64,000 nt of DNA from NCBI RefSeq assembly GCF_000220395.1, contig NW_004085883.1, forward strand, positions 110,096 through 174,095, in the 5' to 3' direction. A program made the translations under genes and the position numbers. Origin of the DNA: Ichthyophthirius multifiliis. Lineage: Eukaryota > Ciliophora > Oligohymenophorea > Hymenostomatida. Shown here piece by piece: positions 25,734-40,633 of this stretch (positions are counted from its first letter, which is position 1; each line of letters opens with the position of its first letter). A model generated the notes under the pieces. That model was not told the DNA's origin and did no database searches. It saw only the letters and a list, made by a program, of their open reading frames with translations.

Positions 25734-27452
25734 TTATTTATATCTATTATTTATTTAATATTTATTTTTAGTCTGTATTAGAAGCTCTTTATTCGGATAA
25801 TCCTCAGAAAAAAGATAAAATGTTAAACTCTTCTCATTAATCTGTTGTTACTCTTGAAGAATTATTATAGGATAACATTTTATAATTTATTATATACATA
25901 AAAAGTGTGGCAGGAGTAAATAAATTTTTAAATAAATTATAAAACTATAATTTAAATAAAAAAGTAAGCCGAAAATGAATTTAAAGTGCATGAATGTATA
26001 AAATAATTAGAAAACGAGTTAAAAAAAATTTCTTTTTAAACAATGAATTTTTTTGGAGTATAAATGATTATCGGAACATCAGAATTATGTTCTTATTTAA
26101 AATTACAATATTAAATTATAGGCAATATGATAAAAAGTAGAGAATACTGTAAAAAAGACTTTGCATATAAGCTTGCTGAATTAGAATTATAAGTCTATAA
26201 TTCAAGAAAAGTCATAAAAGAAATTGGAAAAATATAAAATAAGCTAATAAAAATTATTCCTATATATAATTTTAAGAAACACTTTTCATATATGAAGGAT
26301 TTTACAAAAGAATTAAATAAAATTAAAGAAATATAAGAAAATATATAAAAGGATTTAAAGATAAGAGGATTGAATGGTTTACTTGACCTTTTTATAAATA
26401 AAGAAATAGAATAATATACTAATAATTAAACTAATAATTAAGTAGTAATAAGCACACATGGATAAAATTAATTAGAAATTCTAAAATAGAGTTATTCTAA
26501 ATTAGTTTAGATAGATTAAGAATTATATTGTTTTATAAAATCGATAAGAGAATCGAATTGTAGATTAGCTTTTTTGTCAGATTTGTAAATTTTAAATTTA
26601 TCTTAAAATGTTTATGATATAAATATGTTCTGTGAAGGAATAAAATAACTTTTTCCAGGAATTTAATAGTTTTTAATTTTATAAAGTACAGAAGTTGGTA
26701 AAGATAATAATTAACAATAATAATAATAATAGTTAAAAAATATTTAATCTAATTATTTTACTGGTTAATAAAAGTTCTATTAAATATCGGGTGTTATTAC
26801 TTTTTATGATGAAAATTTTTTATTCACATAACCAATTGTTTACAGTCTTTAAAATTACGATGAACCTCCTACTTATAAAATTATTGAAGAAATAAATGTT
26901 CATTGTAAAAATTATATTAGATGTTAAATTACTTCTCATTTCGAAGGACTGGTAAGTAATGCTTATAATTATATATAAATGTGGAGCTTTGTAACTTTTA
27001 AAAGTACTATTTTTTAAGTTCTTTATGTAGTAAATGATTTGATTTTTTATCATGATTTATCAGTTATTTTAATGCATAAAGAAAATTCAGGATAAAAGGT
27101 AAGCTTGGAAAAATTAAGGAATCTTATGTAAAAAAATGTTATGTTGATTATAAATAATGTTTAAAATGGATTTAAATAAGGAATTAATAAATTATATTAT
27201 AAAAAATTTGCTTAGTTTATACTATAAATTAAGAATTAAATTGAAATACTAAAGTTTTTTTTTTTTTTTTTTTTTGTAATAAATAATATTTTTATAGTTA
27301 ATTTATATAAAAATAAAATGAAATTGTTGAAGGATTAGGAAGTTTTGAATATTTAATATTACCTAAATTTACTCTAGAAATTGGATTAAAAGATTAATAA
27401 GAAATATACGAAATAACGAAATAATGTGAATAATATATAGATGATAATATTA

Positions 27453-27503
<51 letters not shown>

Positions 27504-30500
27504 TATATTAATTAGAATATGATACTTAAGTTGAGGATAATTTATAATTATTATGTTAAAATTCACCTTTTTTAAATTATTTTAAAGGAAAATAATTTGA
27601 AATTGCAATGATTTCTATGAATTACAAAAAATTTTATAATTTTGAAGTTTCTCCACCTTTGAATATTTATGTAATTACAAAAAATACTTGTAGAATGTAT
27701 CATTAATCATTATAAGCTTTAAACATGAATTAATGTGTGATGATAAAAGGAAATCCAAATACTGGAAAAAATTCTGCTTTTGAATCTTTATGTATTTTAT
27801 TAGCATAACCTTATTTTTTTTGGGAATTTAACTCAGATTAACCTTACTAAACTATAAGTTAAATATTAATTAATGTAATAAAAATAAAAAATATTCATTA
27901 AAATATATATAACATATATTTATACATAGGTTGCAAATGGAGGTTTTTGGTTATGTATGAATGGTTTGGAGTAATGTGAGAAAGGAGTATTATCAATAAT
28001 AGGATAAATATTATTTTCAATGAGAAAGGCTATTGTTTATGAATAAAAAAGTTTTTAGTTTGAAGGTAAGAGCTGGAATGTTAATAATTCTTATGGTATT
28101 TTTTAGATTTTTAATGGAAAAGATTTTAAATTCGAAGAAATGTCAAAATGTGTATTAGAAAATTTCCGAATTATAAATTTTATTTAGGCTGATTTAAAAG
28201 ATATTGTTAAATTGTATTTCTACTTGTTTGGATTTGGTAAAAATTCGAAAGAGTTTTCAATAAAATTTTTGTTTTTTATTTCAAATATCTGTAGTTCTTT
28301 TTAGAATGGAATAAGCGAATTGGAAAAAGAAGGCTAAAACGAATAATTTAAGGAAAGATTGAAGACTTTTAGTCGTAGTTATAAATAAAGTTAAGAAAAT
28401 ATATTCACCTTTTCTTGTATGAGTAATTTAAAATAAATAATGTCCATTTTAAGGCTATGTGTATAATTCTAAATAGAAAAAAATTAAGGAAAAACTTTCG
28501 AAAATCCAATTTAGTTATTACATTAAGGAGTATATTATTATTTTTTATCGAGTTTAAATACTTCTTAGCATTCGCTTTTGATGAAAATCTTTGCGGGAAT
28601 TTTTAATTTTTCAGAAAGTGTAATTTTATAGGAAAATCAATATTTTTAAAACGTAAATGAATATTTGAATAATTTTTTAAGTCTTAATCATATAAATAAA
28701 AGTGATTAACTATGCTAAATTATTAATTGTATGTTGCCATTTATAATAAATAAATAAAATTTAATTTTATTTGGAAATTCAGGAAAAAAAAAATCTTTTG
28801 TTATCAAAACAGTCGGATTATTATATTCGAAAATTATAAGTATATAAAATATAAATAATATTAAAATATAAAAATATACATATTAAAATTTATATAAAAT
28901 TAAAAAATATGTATATATATGAATATTTATATTTATATATATAAAAATATAATATATATGTTTATAAATTTAAATATATATATATATAAATATATATATT
29001 AATTATATTTATATATTATTTTATAAAAAATTAGATAAAAATTTTTAATTAAATTGGTTAAAACTTGATTAAATTTAATAAGAAAATTTATTTGGATATT
29101 TTAACGAATAGAGTTTTTTATTATATTATTTAATTTTTATATTTTTTTAAAAAATTTAGATATTTGGTAAAACGGAGTTCTTACAGAAATAATTTTAGGG
29201 ATAACTTAAAATAATATTGATAAAAAAATTCTTAACAAAATTAAATATAACCATACCACATCTATATGTTGTTTCGATACTGAAAAGCCTTTCATAATTG
29301 ATGAAAATGATTAAGAAACTTCTCGTGGTTCATTAAAAATAAGCCTAATATAAACACCAGATGATTGGATAGTTTTAGATTGTTCCGTATAATTAAATAA
29401 TATGGATAAATAAATAGTATAATGGAAAAGATTTTAAGTTGTTTTGAAAAACGAAGGATTTGTTTAGCTAATTAAGATTTAATATTATTTGATAAAGTAC
29501 CTTAGTGTGTATTCGAAATGGAGAGTTTAAAAAATATAAGCCCAGATTATTTAAGTAGTTTTGGTTTAGTTAATTTGAAGTAAGATTTATATAGTTTAGG
29601 GGAAGAATTTAGTTTTTGGATGAGTAAAATGAAACAAAAGAATTAATTTTTTGAAATGTTTGAAAGTCTAAGTAAAATATGTTTTGGACTTTTTTTCGAA
29701 TAATGTTTAATTTTTTTAAATGAATTGAAAAAAAATGTATTTCTTTTTTAGTTTTTTCTTTATTTTTATATATATTTTTTATTAAATTAAATAGTCTTTT
29801 AGATATGTTGTTTCTAATAAAGGACTTTTTCTTAATTTTATTAATTTTTTTGAAATTTAAATGAATGAAATTAGAAAATTAGAAATTTCAACTGGAGAAT
29901 GGGATGATTAAAATAATAAAGTATCAATTAATTAAATATAAAATAATTATATATTTATTATAAAAGGTTAATAATATATCAATGAATTTAAGAAAAGTAA
30001 AATAATCAAATTTAGTCAAATAATTGTCAATATAAGATGGGGAAAGTTAAATAGAATCAAATAAAAGTAAAAAATCAATAAATTTTCAAGAATCAAAAGA
30101 CAATACAACAAAAATAATATAATATGACCAAAATACACGTCTGGTTTGTTATTTAGAGAGTATTTTTATATCTAGTTTAATTTAAAGCCTAAATTCAGTA
30201 ATTAAGAAAAGCGCTTAGGAGAGTATAACTAGATTTATTTTGAATTAAATAAATTAATACATAGATTATAGATTTGATAAAACTTAAGTCAAATTTAATA
30301 AAAAGGAAAATTATCCTTTTGGGATGAATATTTTACATGTCTTATAATAATAAAATGAATAGAATTTATTCGAGTTTACATATGATATAGTTCGAAGTGA
30401 ATGGAAAAAATGGGAAGATTTAAGCTGGGATAATTTCGGGGTTATTTCAGGGAATTTCTAAAGTAATATGCTTGATAATAAAGAAATTATTAGACTTAAT

Positions 30501-33500
30501 CCTTACTCTATAGATATTATTAATAATAAAATTTCCAAAGAAGACTAAAATAGTGCGTTGCCGATTAATTTTATTTTCGTAGAAACGAAAGTGTCTAAAA
30601 TTCTATCTTTTTAATTATAATATGCAATAGCCTATTAAAAACATATAATGGTAATTTCTAATAGATAAAATGGATTATCCACTGTTATTAATTAATAAGC
30701 TTAGCATTTTATTGAAAGATTTAAATATTAGACTATAGGAGTTTCATGTACTAGGAAGTTAAAGCTGAGAGATTTCTAATACAAAATAGAGTCTAATTTA
30801 ACATTATAGAACCCTTTTACTTATATTAGTAAAAATAATACTAATGGAATTATCATTATTGATGATTTATCTATGTGTTAATAGTATATTTTTTATTTTA
30901 TATATATATAAAATTTTTAAAAATATATAGAGGAATATCTCCTTTAGGTTTAATAAGAAGCTTTTTTGAAGGAAAGAAATGGTTTAGTAACGATTTAATG
31001 AAATATGTATAATTTGTGAATTTATGTATGATATGTTTATATTAATCAAGGAAAGGTACAAAGTAGAGCAGTAATTTAAGTAACAATATATGCCCTTCTA
31101 TATTAGAAAAGTGTATGATTTTAAGAATGGGGAAATAAAATAATAAAGATATGATAAGCATTTTTAGTTCGCATAGTAGTTTAGCAGTAAATGGGTAAGC
31201 TTAGTTTTAAAATGAACAGTTAGGAGGAAGAAATACTGCGAAGTTTGTTTTCGAATGCGTTTCGGGGATATGCTTAATTTTTGTGAAAAAAAAGAAATAT
31301 TTTGCATTTGAATTTTAGAATAGATTCGGGGTTAATTTTTGCATTTAGAATATGATTTAGATTGTGAGAAATTTAAACTATTTTTTCTTTTGTGATTTTT
31401 TAAGTAAAAATAATTAATTTGATAATTTAGATATATTATATTAATAAAATTAAACTGAGTATTTAGATATTTTCACTTATTTGTTAAATTCTTATATTTG
31501 TAGGGAGTTTGTTTTTAATGAAGGGAATTAAATTATAATTTAATAAAAAAATGAAGAAATTAATAAAGTTAGTGAGTATATTTAATCTCCTTTATTAAAT
31601 AATTAGAATACTGTTTTCTAATAACTAGGGGAAAATTACCGAATCGAATTTGTTTAGGAAAATCTGGTCATTAATTTAAATTAGGCTTTGTAAGACTAAT
31701 ATACGCCTTTAAGCTGTTTACAAAAATTGGAGTTTTTTACTAATATTTTAAATGAAAATTAATAGGAAGAGGAATAATTATTACTACAAAATTCAGAAAA
31801 CAATAATAGTTTTAAAACTTCTTATTTAAATAATTTTAATGGGTTTTTAGGAGAAAATGAGAAAAAATATTATGATTAAATAAATAATATTTAAAATGTA
31901 AAAAAGAAAATAAATAAAAAATAAATTTAAACGGAAGAAGATGATAATGCGTCTATTTCGGAAAAAATAGAAAAATTATTCAGGAAAAAATAAACATAAA
32001 AATGGCATATGCCTTCTCTACATGCTTCATAAGCTTTCAAAAGTAATTTTATGTATAAAAATTCAAAGTTTTAATAAAGTAAAATTAATGATTAATAATA
32101 ATTTTATGAGAATAAATTAAGTGAAAAAATTTAATAAGTAAAAAATAAAAATATTATATGATAAATATATATAATTATAAAATAGATATACATATAAATA
32201 TATATATATATATATTTATATATTTATATATATATATATTCTTATTTATATATTTTTATATTTATTTAGGTTTAAAGTATGAATTTAGATTTTAAAGAAA
32301 TATTAAATTTACCTTATGAATTTTTAAAAGAATATTTGACTATAATTTTAAATTAATAACTTAATGATAATGAAATAGCTTGTCTTTTGAAAAGAAATGA
32401 ATTATTTTTTATTAATAAATAAATTTTTTATACTAATGTTGATAAAGAATCTTAATAAGATATAATGGATTAATCGGAAGCTTAATTTGTATTAATGAAT
32501 AAAGAATATTAGGAAAAATATATATTGTTTTTATATAGAAGTATATAAAACTATGAAGACAAAGATAAAATAATTGATTTATTTGGTTTTTCTTAATCTT
32601 CTTTTTATAGTTTATATTATCATAATTTGAAATTAATGCATATGTAATAAATGGTAGGTTGTAACTTAATTATTTAAAGTTTTTTAAATGAAGAAAGTGT
32701 TTTTTAAATAATTAAATTTACAAGCTTTTGTTTAAACTAGAAATTTAATTATTTTAATCCTTTTAATATATAAAATAATAATAACTACTAAAATAATTAA
32801 AATATTATATTTTTTAAGAATTATTTTGATGAATTTTTATTCGTATTATTAAAAGAATTATTTTATAATGAAAACTAATTGATTTTTTATATAAATATAA
32901 ATGATATAATTAAAAAAGGAGAATTTTTTATTGATTTTATTTTGGATAAAATTAACGGAATTTTAAATGGAAGTGAAATAAATTCTCTTTTGGTAAAAAA
33001 TAAATGGGAATAATTAATGAAAATATGGAATATATAGAAAACTTATGTAGGATATAATAATTAAATACTTCATTTTTTAATTGCTTAAAGATTAAGGAAA
33101 TAGTTGAAGTTTATTTTTTATATTGAGCCTTTAAATTTAAATAAAAACGAGGAGTTTTTATTAAAAGAATATGAAAATATATTTAAATATTTTAATAAAT
33201 ATCAAATTTTTAATAAAATAGAAGAAAATGAAGAGGAAGAAAAGTCTATATTTAGAATATTTAATGAATTTAAAATGGAAAAAATTTAAAAGTTTAAAGT
33301 ATAATTAATAAAAAAGCTTTATTTTTTAGATTTTGATGTATCTTAAATATAAGAAGTTTTTCCGTTTAAAAAAATAAGTTTTGAATAAACTAGAAATATG
33401 TTTTTTTATACTTATAATTTGATTAATATCTAAATTAAAGAAAAAATTAAAAAAGTAGTCTAAGAAAATGAATATTAGGATTTTTTATAAGTTCTTAAAA

Positions 33501-33871
33501 AAACATAAATGAAATACGAAAATGAAATTAATGCTAATAATGGCAATTTAACAAATGCAAATTAATAAATTACAGATTTTCAACTATAATTATCTTAAGC
33601 TTTAACTACAATAGAAAAATACGAAAAATAAATAAAAAGTAAAATAGATAATATAAAAATATAATAATATATAAATATAAATTTATATGTAAAAATATAA
33701 ATATAAAAAAAAGTTTTAAATGAGGAAGAAAAATAATACTTGGAATTATATAGAGTAGCTTTTTTAAATGAAAGAAATTGTAAATAAGCTGAAAATGAAT
33801 TTTATGAACCAATAAATAAAATATTAAAATTAGATTCAAATTAGTATAATGAAGATGTGAAAAATTATAAT

Positions 33872-33922
<51 letters not shown>

Positions 33923-36900
33923 TTAGATATATATATATATATAATATATAATATTTTTTATCTTTTTTTTTTTTAATTAGGTATAAATTAATAAACTAAT
34001 ATAAACTAAATAACTAAATTAATTTATATTAATATTTCTAATTGTATTTTCTTAAAACATATAGTAATTTGAATAATTTTCTTATGAACAATTGGAAAAG
34101 GATATTCGTGAGTCATCTAAAAAAGCTAATTATAATCCTTTTACTGAAACAATAAATATAGACAATTATAGGGAAGTTTTTAAATAAATAATGTGTTCTC
34201 ACGAAATTTTAAAGAGTATATTAGTCTAATTTAAAGAAAATAGTTTTCTTAAAGAACAGTATTAATTACTTTAATTAATTAACAAATCAAATGGCAGTTA
34301 AGAAAATGCTTACTTATTTTCCTTGACAAACAATTTAAATTTAATTTAGAGAGATATTATTAAGGCTATTGAACTTTCAGTTGAATATGTTAGAAATATA
34401 ATTGAAAAGAGGAAGATTTCATTATCTTCTTCCGAATTGGACTCGAAAATAAAAGCCACTAAAAATATGAAAAATCAATTGGAAATTTAAATCAAAGAAC
34501 CGTATAAATTAAGCGAAGAATTACCTTTGAAAATTGCAAATTTATAAACTAAAAGCTTATAATTGTCTTAAAAATAGACTATTAAAAATAAAGGAATATA
34601 GAAATTTAGTTTATAGAAAAATAAATTCGAAGAATTTTTTAAAATGAAGATTTTTAAAGAAAGCTAGGGGCTTATTGATTATAATTTATTGTAAGAATTT
34701 GTACTTTTTATGTCTATTTAGGCAACTTTTACACTTAAATATTAGCATTTTGTTAATAATCTAATTTTGAGGCATTACTTTTATAATAAAGTCGATAAGT
34801 TTATGAATATGATGAAGTTCTTGGAAGAAGAAGTGAAGTTTTATTAAATTTCTAGACTATCTTTTGGCCAAAACTAGTATTTAATTAATAGTTTGAGTGT
34901 ATTTAATTACGTTTAGATGTTCGATTTATATTATTATCCACTTATTATTGATAAATCTGGGTTTTTATTTGAGAATTATATAAAAGAGAGATGTGAAATG
35001 GAGTAAAATATACTTTTTGAGGAGAAATATTGCGAAAATTCTGACAGTAAAAATATTTTTTTGGATGCAGTTTAGAAAGGTTTTTGGGTTTTAGTAGAAA
35101 ACCCAAACGAAAAATTAATGGAAATTCTCTTTCCTGTTATATAATGGAAATTCGAACTTATTTAAAATTTAATAAAATTTATTGATTTTAAAGATAATAA
35201 TGCCTTTAAGTAAATTTTAGATTGGAGGAAAAAAAAAGGAGTCTATATTGGAGAAAATAAGGAGATTAAAGTGCATTAAAATTTTAGAGTTTTTATTGTT
35301 TTTACTAATTTATATTCTTTTTAGAATTTTAGTAATTGTTATGTTAATCTTTTTATTGAAAAAGTAATATATATATATGTTTTATATTTTTATTATTTTA
35401 ATTATATTTATTTATATATATTATAGATGTTTGTTATTTAAATAGATTTAGAAGATGAATAATATTGGAAAACTACGATAAACGATATTTTATTATTATA
35501 AATAAGTAAAGAATCAAGAAATTAATTCATAAATGAAAAAATCGAATCAATAAAAAATGCAAATACTTTGAATTTATAAACTTTATAAACTCTAAATAAT
35601 TAATTTTAATAGAATTTTACTTGTGAGGATATTTCTCTATTTAAAGATTTTGAAGAGGCAAATAAAATATTTTTATCTTCATTAAATTTAATTGAAAAAA
35701 CTAAAAGAAAAAGTACTTCTTTAATAAAAACTGAAAATATTAATAATTTAAATAAAAGTAATAATAATAATAATGTTTAAATTAATAATAATTACATTTA
35801 GTCTTCTGAAGAAGAAGAAGAAGATGAAGATAAATATGAATATAACCAAGAAAATATAGAATTCTAAAGAAAAAATACATAAATAAATGAAGATTATTTT
35901 AAATAAAAAGTTTTAGTTTAATAAAGAAATTCCTTACTTTTTACAAAAATCAATTTAGAAAAAAACCGAAAATCATTTGCAATTTTAGACTTTACAGAAT
36001 AATAAGAGAAAATCGAAGAAAACGTTGAAATTTAATTTTACGAAGATTAAAAGTTAAATATTTTTTCGAATTTATTAAAACCCATATTATCCTTTTTATA
36101 CGCAATAAAATTAAACTATTAAAATTTATAATAAGAACTCGGTTAGATATACTCATATTCTGAAAAATAGATGGTTTAAATATTAAAAACATGTACCGAA
36201 AATACAATATAGTAAAGATTTTTAATAAATATGGAAAGTGATGTGAATTAAATAAATAGATTTAGAAATAAATTTTTCGAGAGTTTTTTATAGATTTTAT
36301 AGATTTATTTTAGGGAAGATCACTATTATTTTTTCATGTTTTATTTTACAATAATGTACTAAAGAGGACTTCCTAAAAACGAAAAGGATTCCTTTAACGA
36401 AAAAGAGTTTTAATTTTTTTTGAAAAATGAATTAATAAATGAAGTATAATTATAAGAAAATAATGACTCTGTTTTTTTTTTCTAGTAGTAATATCCTTAT
36501 ATTCTTAATTAATAAATATTCTCACTTCTTTCATTTTATAATATACAACCGAATGTTTTTCCACCTTTATTTAAAATTTAATAATAGATTTAGCAATTAA
36601 ACCTTTCCGATATTATTAAAAAAAGTAATTTTAGTTAATTATAAGATGAAAAAAGCAATGTTCCTTCATATATAAATATTCTTGAATAAAATAATAACTC
36701 ATATGAAAATACACCAATAATGCAACCTGAATAAAGAGGAGTTTCTTAACTTTTGAAATTAAATGTAAACGAAAACACAACAAGAAATTAAATGAGAATA
36801 AAAACAAATACTTAAGTAAGTAACTTTATGTTATATTAAATGGTTAATAAAAATCATAAATCATAATATAATACGCCTAAAGTAGCAAATAAATAATTAA

Positions 36901-39477
36901 AACAATAAGAACAAGAATTAAAAAATTAAAATTAATTTAATAATAATTTTAATAATAGTAATTAGATAAACATTAATAATTTAAAAGAAATATCTTTTTA
37001 GAAACAAATAAGATTGGGCTTATAATAATATAAATCTTTCTATAAATATTTCGAATATGTTGGTATTAATTCAACTATGAAAATAGCCAATATATCACTA
37101 TAAGATCATACTATAGAATGGGTTGATTACTTAATGAGTTCTTTGAAGATTTTTAAATATAAAGATGAATAAGAGAATATATTCAAAGAATTACCAACTA
37201 ATCTTTTATAAAAAATAAGTCCTTAATAATCTTTAATTTTAGTGAAGTATTTTAGACCAGATTCACTTTTGAGATTTATTTAATTTTATATAAAAAAAAA
37301 TTTTTCTTAGAATTTAATTAAGTCTTTTTCTAAAAATACACTAGAAACATATTTTTAGAATTTTTAATCAAATAGTAATAATAATTATCCTATAGTTATT
37401 TTTTATCCTACTTAAAAAAATTAGTATGTAAAAGATTCTTATTTTATTGCTGAAATTCTTGAATTGAAAATTTATAAAGGATCTCTTGATATTTAATTAA
37501 TTAGATTAAATTGTTCTAAAATGTCCCTTCCTTTTATTTTAAAAGAACTTGAAAATGCCGCAGGGGCCGGTTCTTGGGTTTTAATGGAAAACTTATAATT
37601 TTTAGACCATAAAAGTATTTTATAGATTTTAAAAAGAGTTTTTTTAGATTTAAATTCTCATTAAACTACTACTCTTTCTTTCCGAATTTTCATTCTGATT
37701 AATTTAAAAGGAGTCAAAAAAGGTGATTTTAACCCTTTAAATATTAATTTGATAAATAAATATGCTGATAATAAATAAATAGAAGTTCTTTTACATTTAT
37801 TTGAAAATTCAACAAAAGTTTTCCTAAATGAATCCCAAAGTATATGCTCTTATATGGAGAAAATATATAAAATAGATATTTCTGAATATTAATTTTATAA
37901 CCTTTAAAGATAGTAATTTTTCAAATAAAAAAATAATCAATAAATAAATCAGAATACTCCCACATTTAAACTCAAATATGAATAATAATTACTTTTAAAA
38001 TAATAAATATAATAGAGAATTCATCGAAATATTTTATATAGGCAAAATACAGCTTAAAAATTAAATATAGGCGAATTTTTAAATATATAAAAATTATTAA
38101 ACATATAATTTTTTTAAATAAAATACCCAGAAAACACCTAGCTTATAATAAACTATTCATAAAAATATCGATTTATATTAACTTTTATATTTTCTATTCT
38201 AAAAAATCGATAAATAGTGAGCTTTTAATACACAGAATAAGATTTATATTATTTCATAGATGAAATTTTATATTTTCTGTCCTATATACCTACTAATCCT
38301 AAACGGTTTTTAGAAAACTATATATCCTTTAGTTTCCCTTTTAATAATGGAATAGTTTTAGATCTAGTAAAGAAATATATCACAGAATTATCTATGGAAG
38401 CTTAAATTATTTTGAAAATTAATGATAATTAATAATTATATGATCTATATAATTTCTAAGGATAATATAATTATGTAGAAGAGGCTATTTATAAAACTTT
38501 AAATGGATTTCCATAAGAGGATCCTACTTAAGTTTTAGAGTGTAGCTTAAATAAAGAAATTGAGGATGAATATTTTGTTTGTCATAATTTTATGAATAAA
38601 ATAGGTAGAGTCGAAAATTTATGGAATAAAAATTAATTATAGGTTTTATTGAATAAATTAATTTTTTATTTAGATAATAATAGATCGATTTTATAAAATA
38701 ATGAGATTATTAATACAAATCTTAATTAATAATAGAATGTAATATTTTTAATTTTTTTTAATAATTATATATTGTATCTTGTTTTTATTAAATAAATATA
38801 TATATTTATTAATAAATATTAGAAAATAATATTATAATTTGTGAATAAAATTGAAAGGAAAGAATTCAAAAAAAAGACATTATAAATTATTATTGAAGAC
38901 ATTTTATAGAATTTTGTTTTGAAATATATTAAAGATATTCATTATTCAAAAATTATAGAATATTAATCTTTAAATACTTCATAACATTCACATATTTTTT
39001 TAAATTTGTAAGATAAAATTAACCATACTTCTATTGATTTATTGAAAAATGTACAAAAATAGGAAATTAATGAATTAAGTATAAATATATATAGGTTAAT
39101 ATTTATATTAAAAAAAATAGATTATTCTTAATTGTTAAAAAATTAAATAAATAATTAAGGTAATAAATAAAATATTAATATTTATTAAAATTAAAATTAA
39201 AATTAAAATTAAAATTAAAAAGATATAAATAATGAAAAATATAATAATATTTAATAAAATGAAAATATTATACCTATAAAATTAAATCTTAATTACATAA
39301 AACATGAAGATAAATATAGTGATTCTCCAAAAAAATATTCAAGAGATTCAAGAGATTCAATAAAAAGTCCATTAAAATATAGTATGCCAACAGGATATAA
39401 ATATGAAAAAAGTGATATATTTTTTAATAAATCAATTTCTTAATCTAGTTAAAAATAATGTAAATATAAATAAATAA

Positions 39478-39516
<39 letters not shown>

Positions 39517-40633
39517 TAATTATATATATATATATATTCTTTTACTAAGCTATATATGATTTAAATAATGACATAATATAAAATAATTCTTTATTTGAAA
39601 TATAAAATAATTAAATTGACATAATAATAAACTCTGATAAAAATTAAATCTTTAGAATTCTTTTGTTAAATGAAATATAAATATCATAATCAATATTAAA
39701 TTAAATTAAATAAGATTTATTTTCAATTTTACATTATTTATCATATAAAATTATTCACAAGCCATCTAAACTAATTTAAAAAATTAAAAATAACAAAATT
39801 CCATTAAATTGGAAAAACCTTTCTTTTTCCACAAATGCAGATTCATTAATAGAATATATGTTAAAACTTTAAAAAAATTAACTTATTTATAATAACTTTT
39901 CCAAAACAATTGTCTTATAAATAATTTTACTTTATAAATAAATAATTTGTTTGACCCTTTTTCTTATATTTAGTATCATATATTACTTTATAGCGCTCTA
40001 TAAAAGGTTAATATTTCTCAAATAAAAGTAAGATTAAATAATGTATATTAAACATAAAAATCTGAAAGTTTAAATGAATAGATAATACTTATAAATGGTC
40101 TTTAATTAAAATACGGTAGATTAAATACTGAAACATTGTTTTTGGAAGATGAAAATGTTCGAGAATTTGAGTTTAATTTACCCGTTTTACAATGTAGATT
40201 TACTTCGAAGAAAAGCTAAAAATTTGAATAGAGTTATTTTGATTTTAAGGTTATTTAAATCCCTTTTGAATTTTATGATTTGAAAAATTTTGGGTATTTA
40301 TAAAATAAAGATATGGAAGAAGAATACTATTTCCAAAAAGCATTCCCTTTAAAAGTATATGATCATTAAGAAGCCCATTAAAAAAATATAAAAGATAAAT
40401 ATGGGAAAAATGCTAATATTCATATCCCTAAAAAATAGCTTATCGAAATCGATCTTAATGATTAAAAAGATATTTAACTTAATTATGTTGTGTGTATTCC
40501 TATTATTAATCCTTTAAGTAATACTATCTTCTAATAACTCTCTTTGCAATTTTATGTTTACTTTTTCTCGAAAAAACCATAAGAACATTGGAATAGAAGA
40601 GGTACTAAAATTATTTTAGATGATAGTTGTTGA
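20428..40633 (+). CDS. Divergent full-length dynein heavy chain with degraded ATPase motifs
   Basis: ATG 20428, TGA 40631-40633; many TA-rich introns (for example 20560-20646, ~21976-22080, ~23890-24010, ~25670-25770, ~32160-32270, ~33870-33980, ~39470-39550). My estimate is roughly 6,000 residues, longer than the usual 4,000-4,600. The N-terminus has VSRLNLLFENES, the axonemal-dynein RxxLMF..E block. AAA1: GNPNTGKNS (27749-27775) replaces GPAGTGKTE, and WLCMNGLEQ (27948-27974) replaces WACFDEFNR. AAA2: GNSGKKKS (28773-28796) and WIVLDCSVQ. AAA3: the P-loop Lys is lost (~30650-30683) but IIIIDDLSM is kept. AAA4: no P-loop (~32640-32700). The stalk coiled coils, AAA5 (YPLIIDKSG), AAA6 (GAGSWVLMENLQF) and the C-terminal KPQEHWNRRGTKI are recognisable. 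Known relatives of this kind include DNHD1. Long Asn/Gln/Lys insertions break up the motor. Exon edges are largely approximate. Confidence 0.85.
27455..27502 (+). repeat. (TAA)16 repeat coding a glutamine tract
   Basis: Sixteen in-frame TAA codons in the dynein heavy chain between the linker and AAA1. Under the ciliate code they encode 16 glutamines; flanking codons (DDNIK before, LYQLEYDTQ after) keep the frame. Confidence 0.85.
39480..39518. repeat. TA repeat in the last large dynein intron
   Basis: TA repeat inside the intron region that precedes the C-terminal exons of the heavy chain. Confidence 0.75.
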
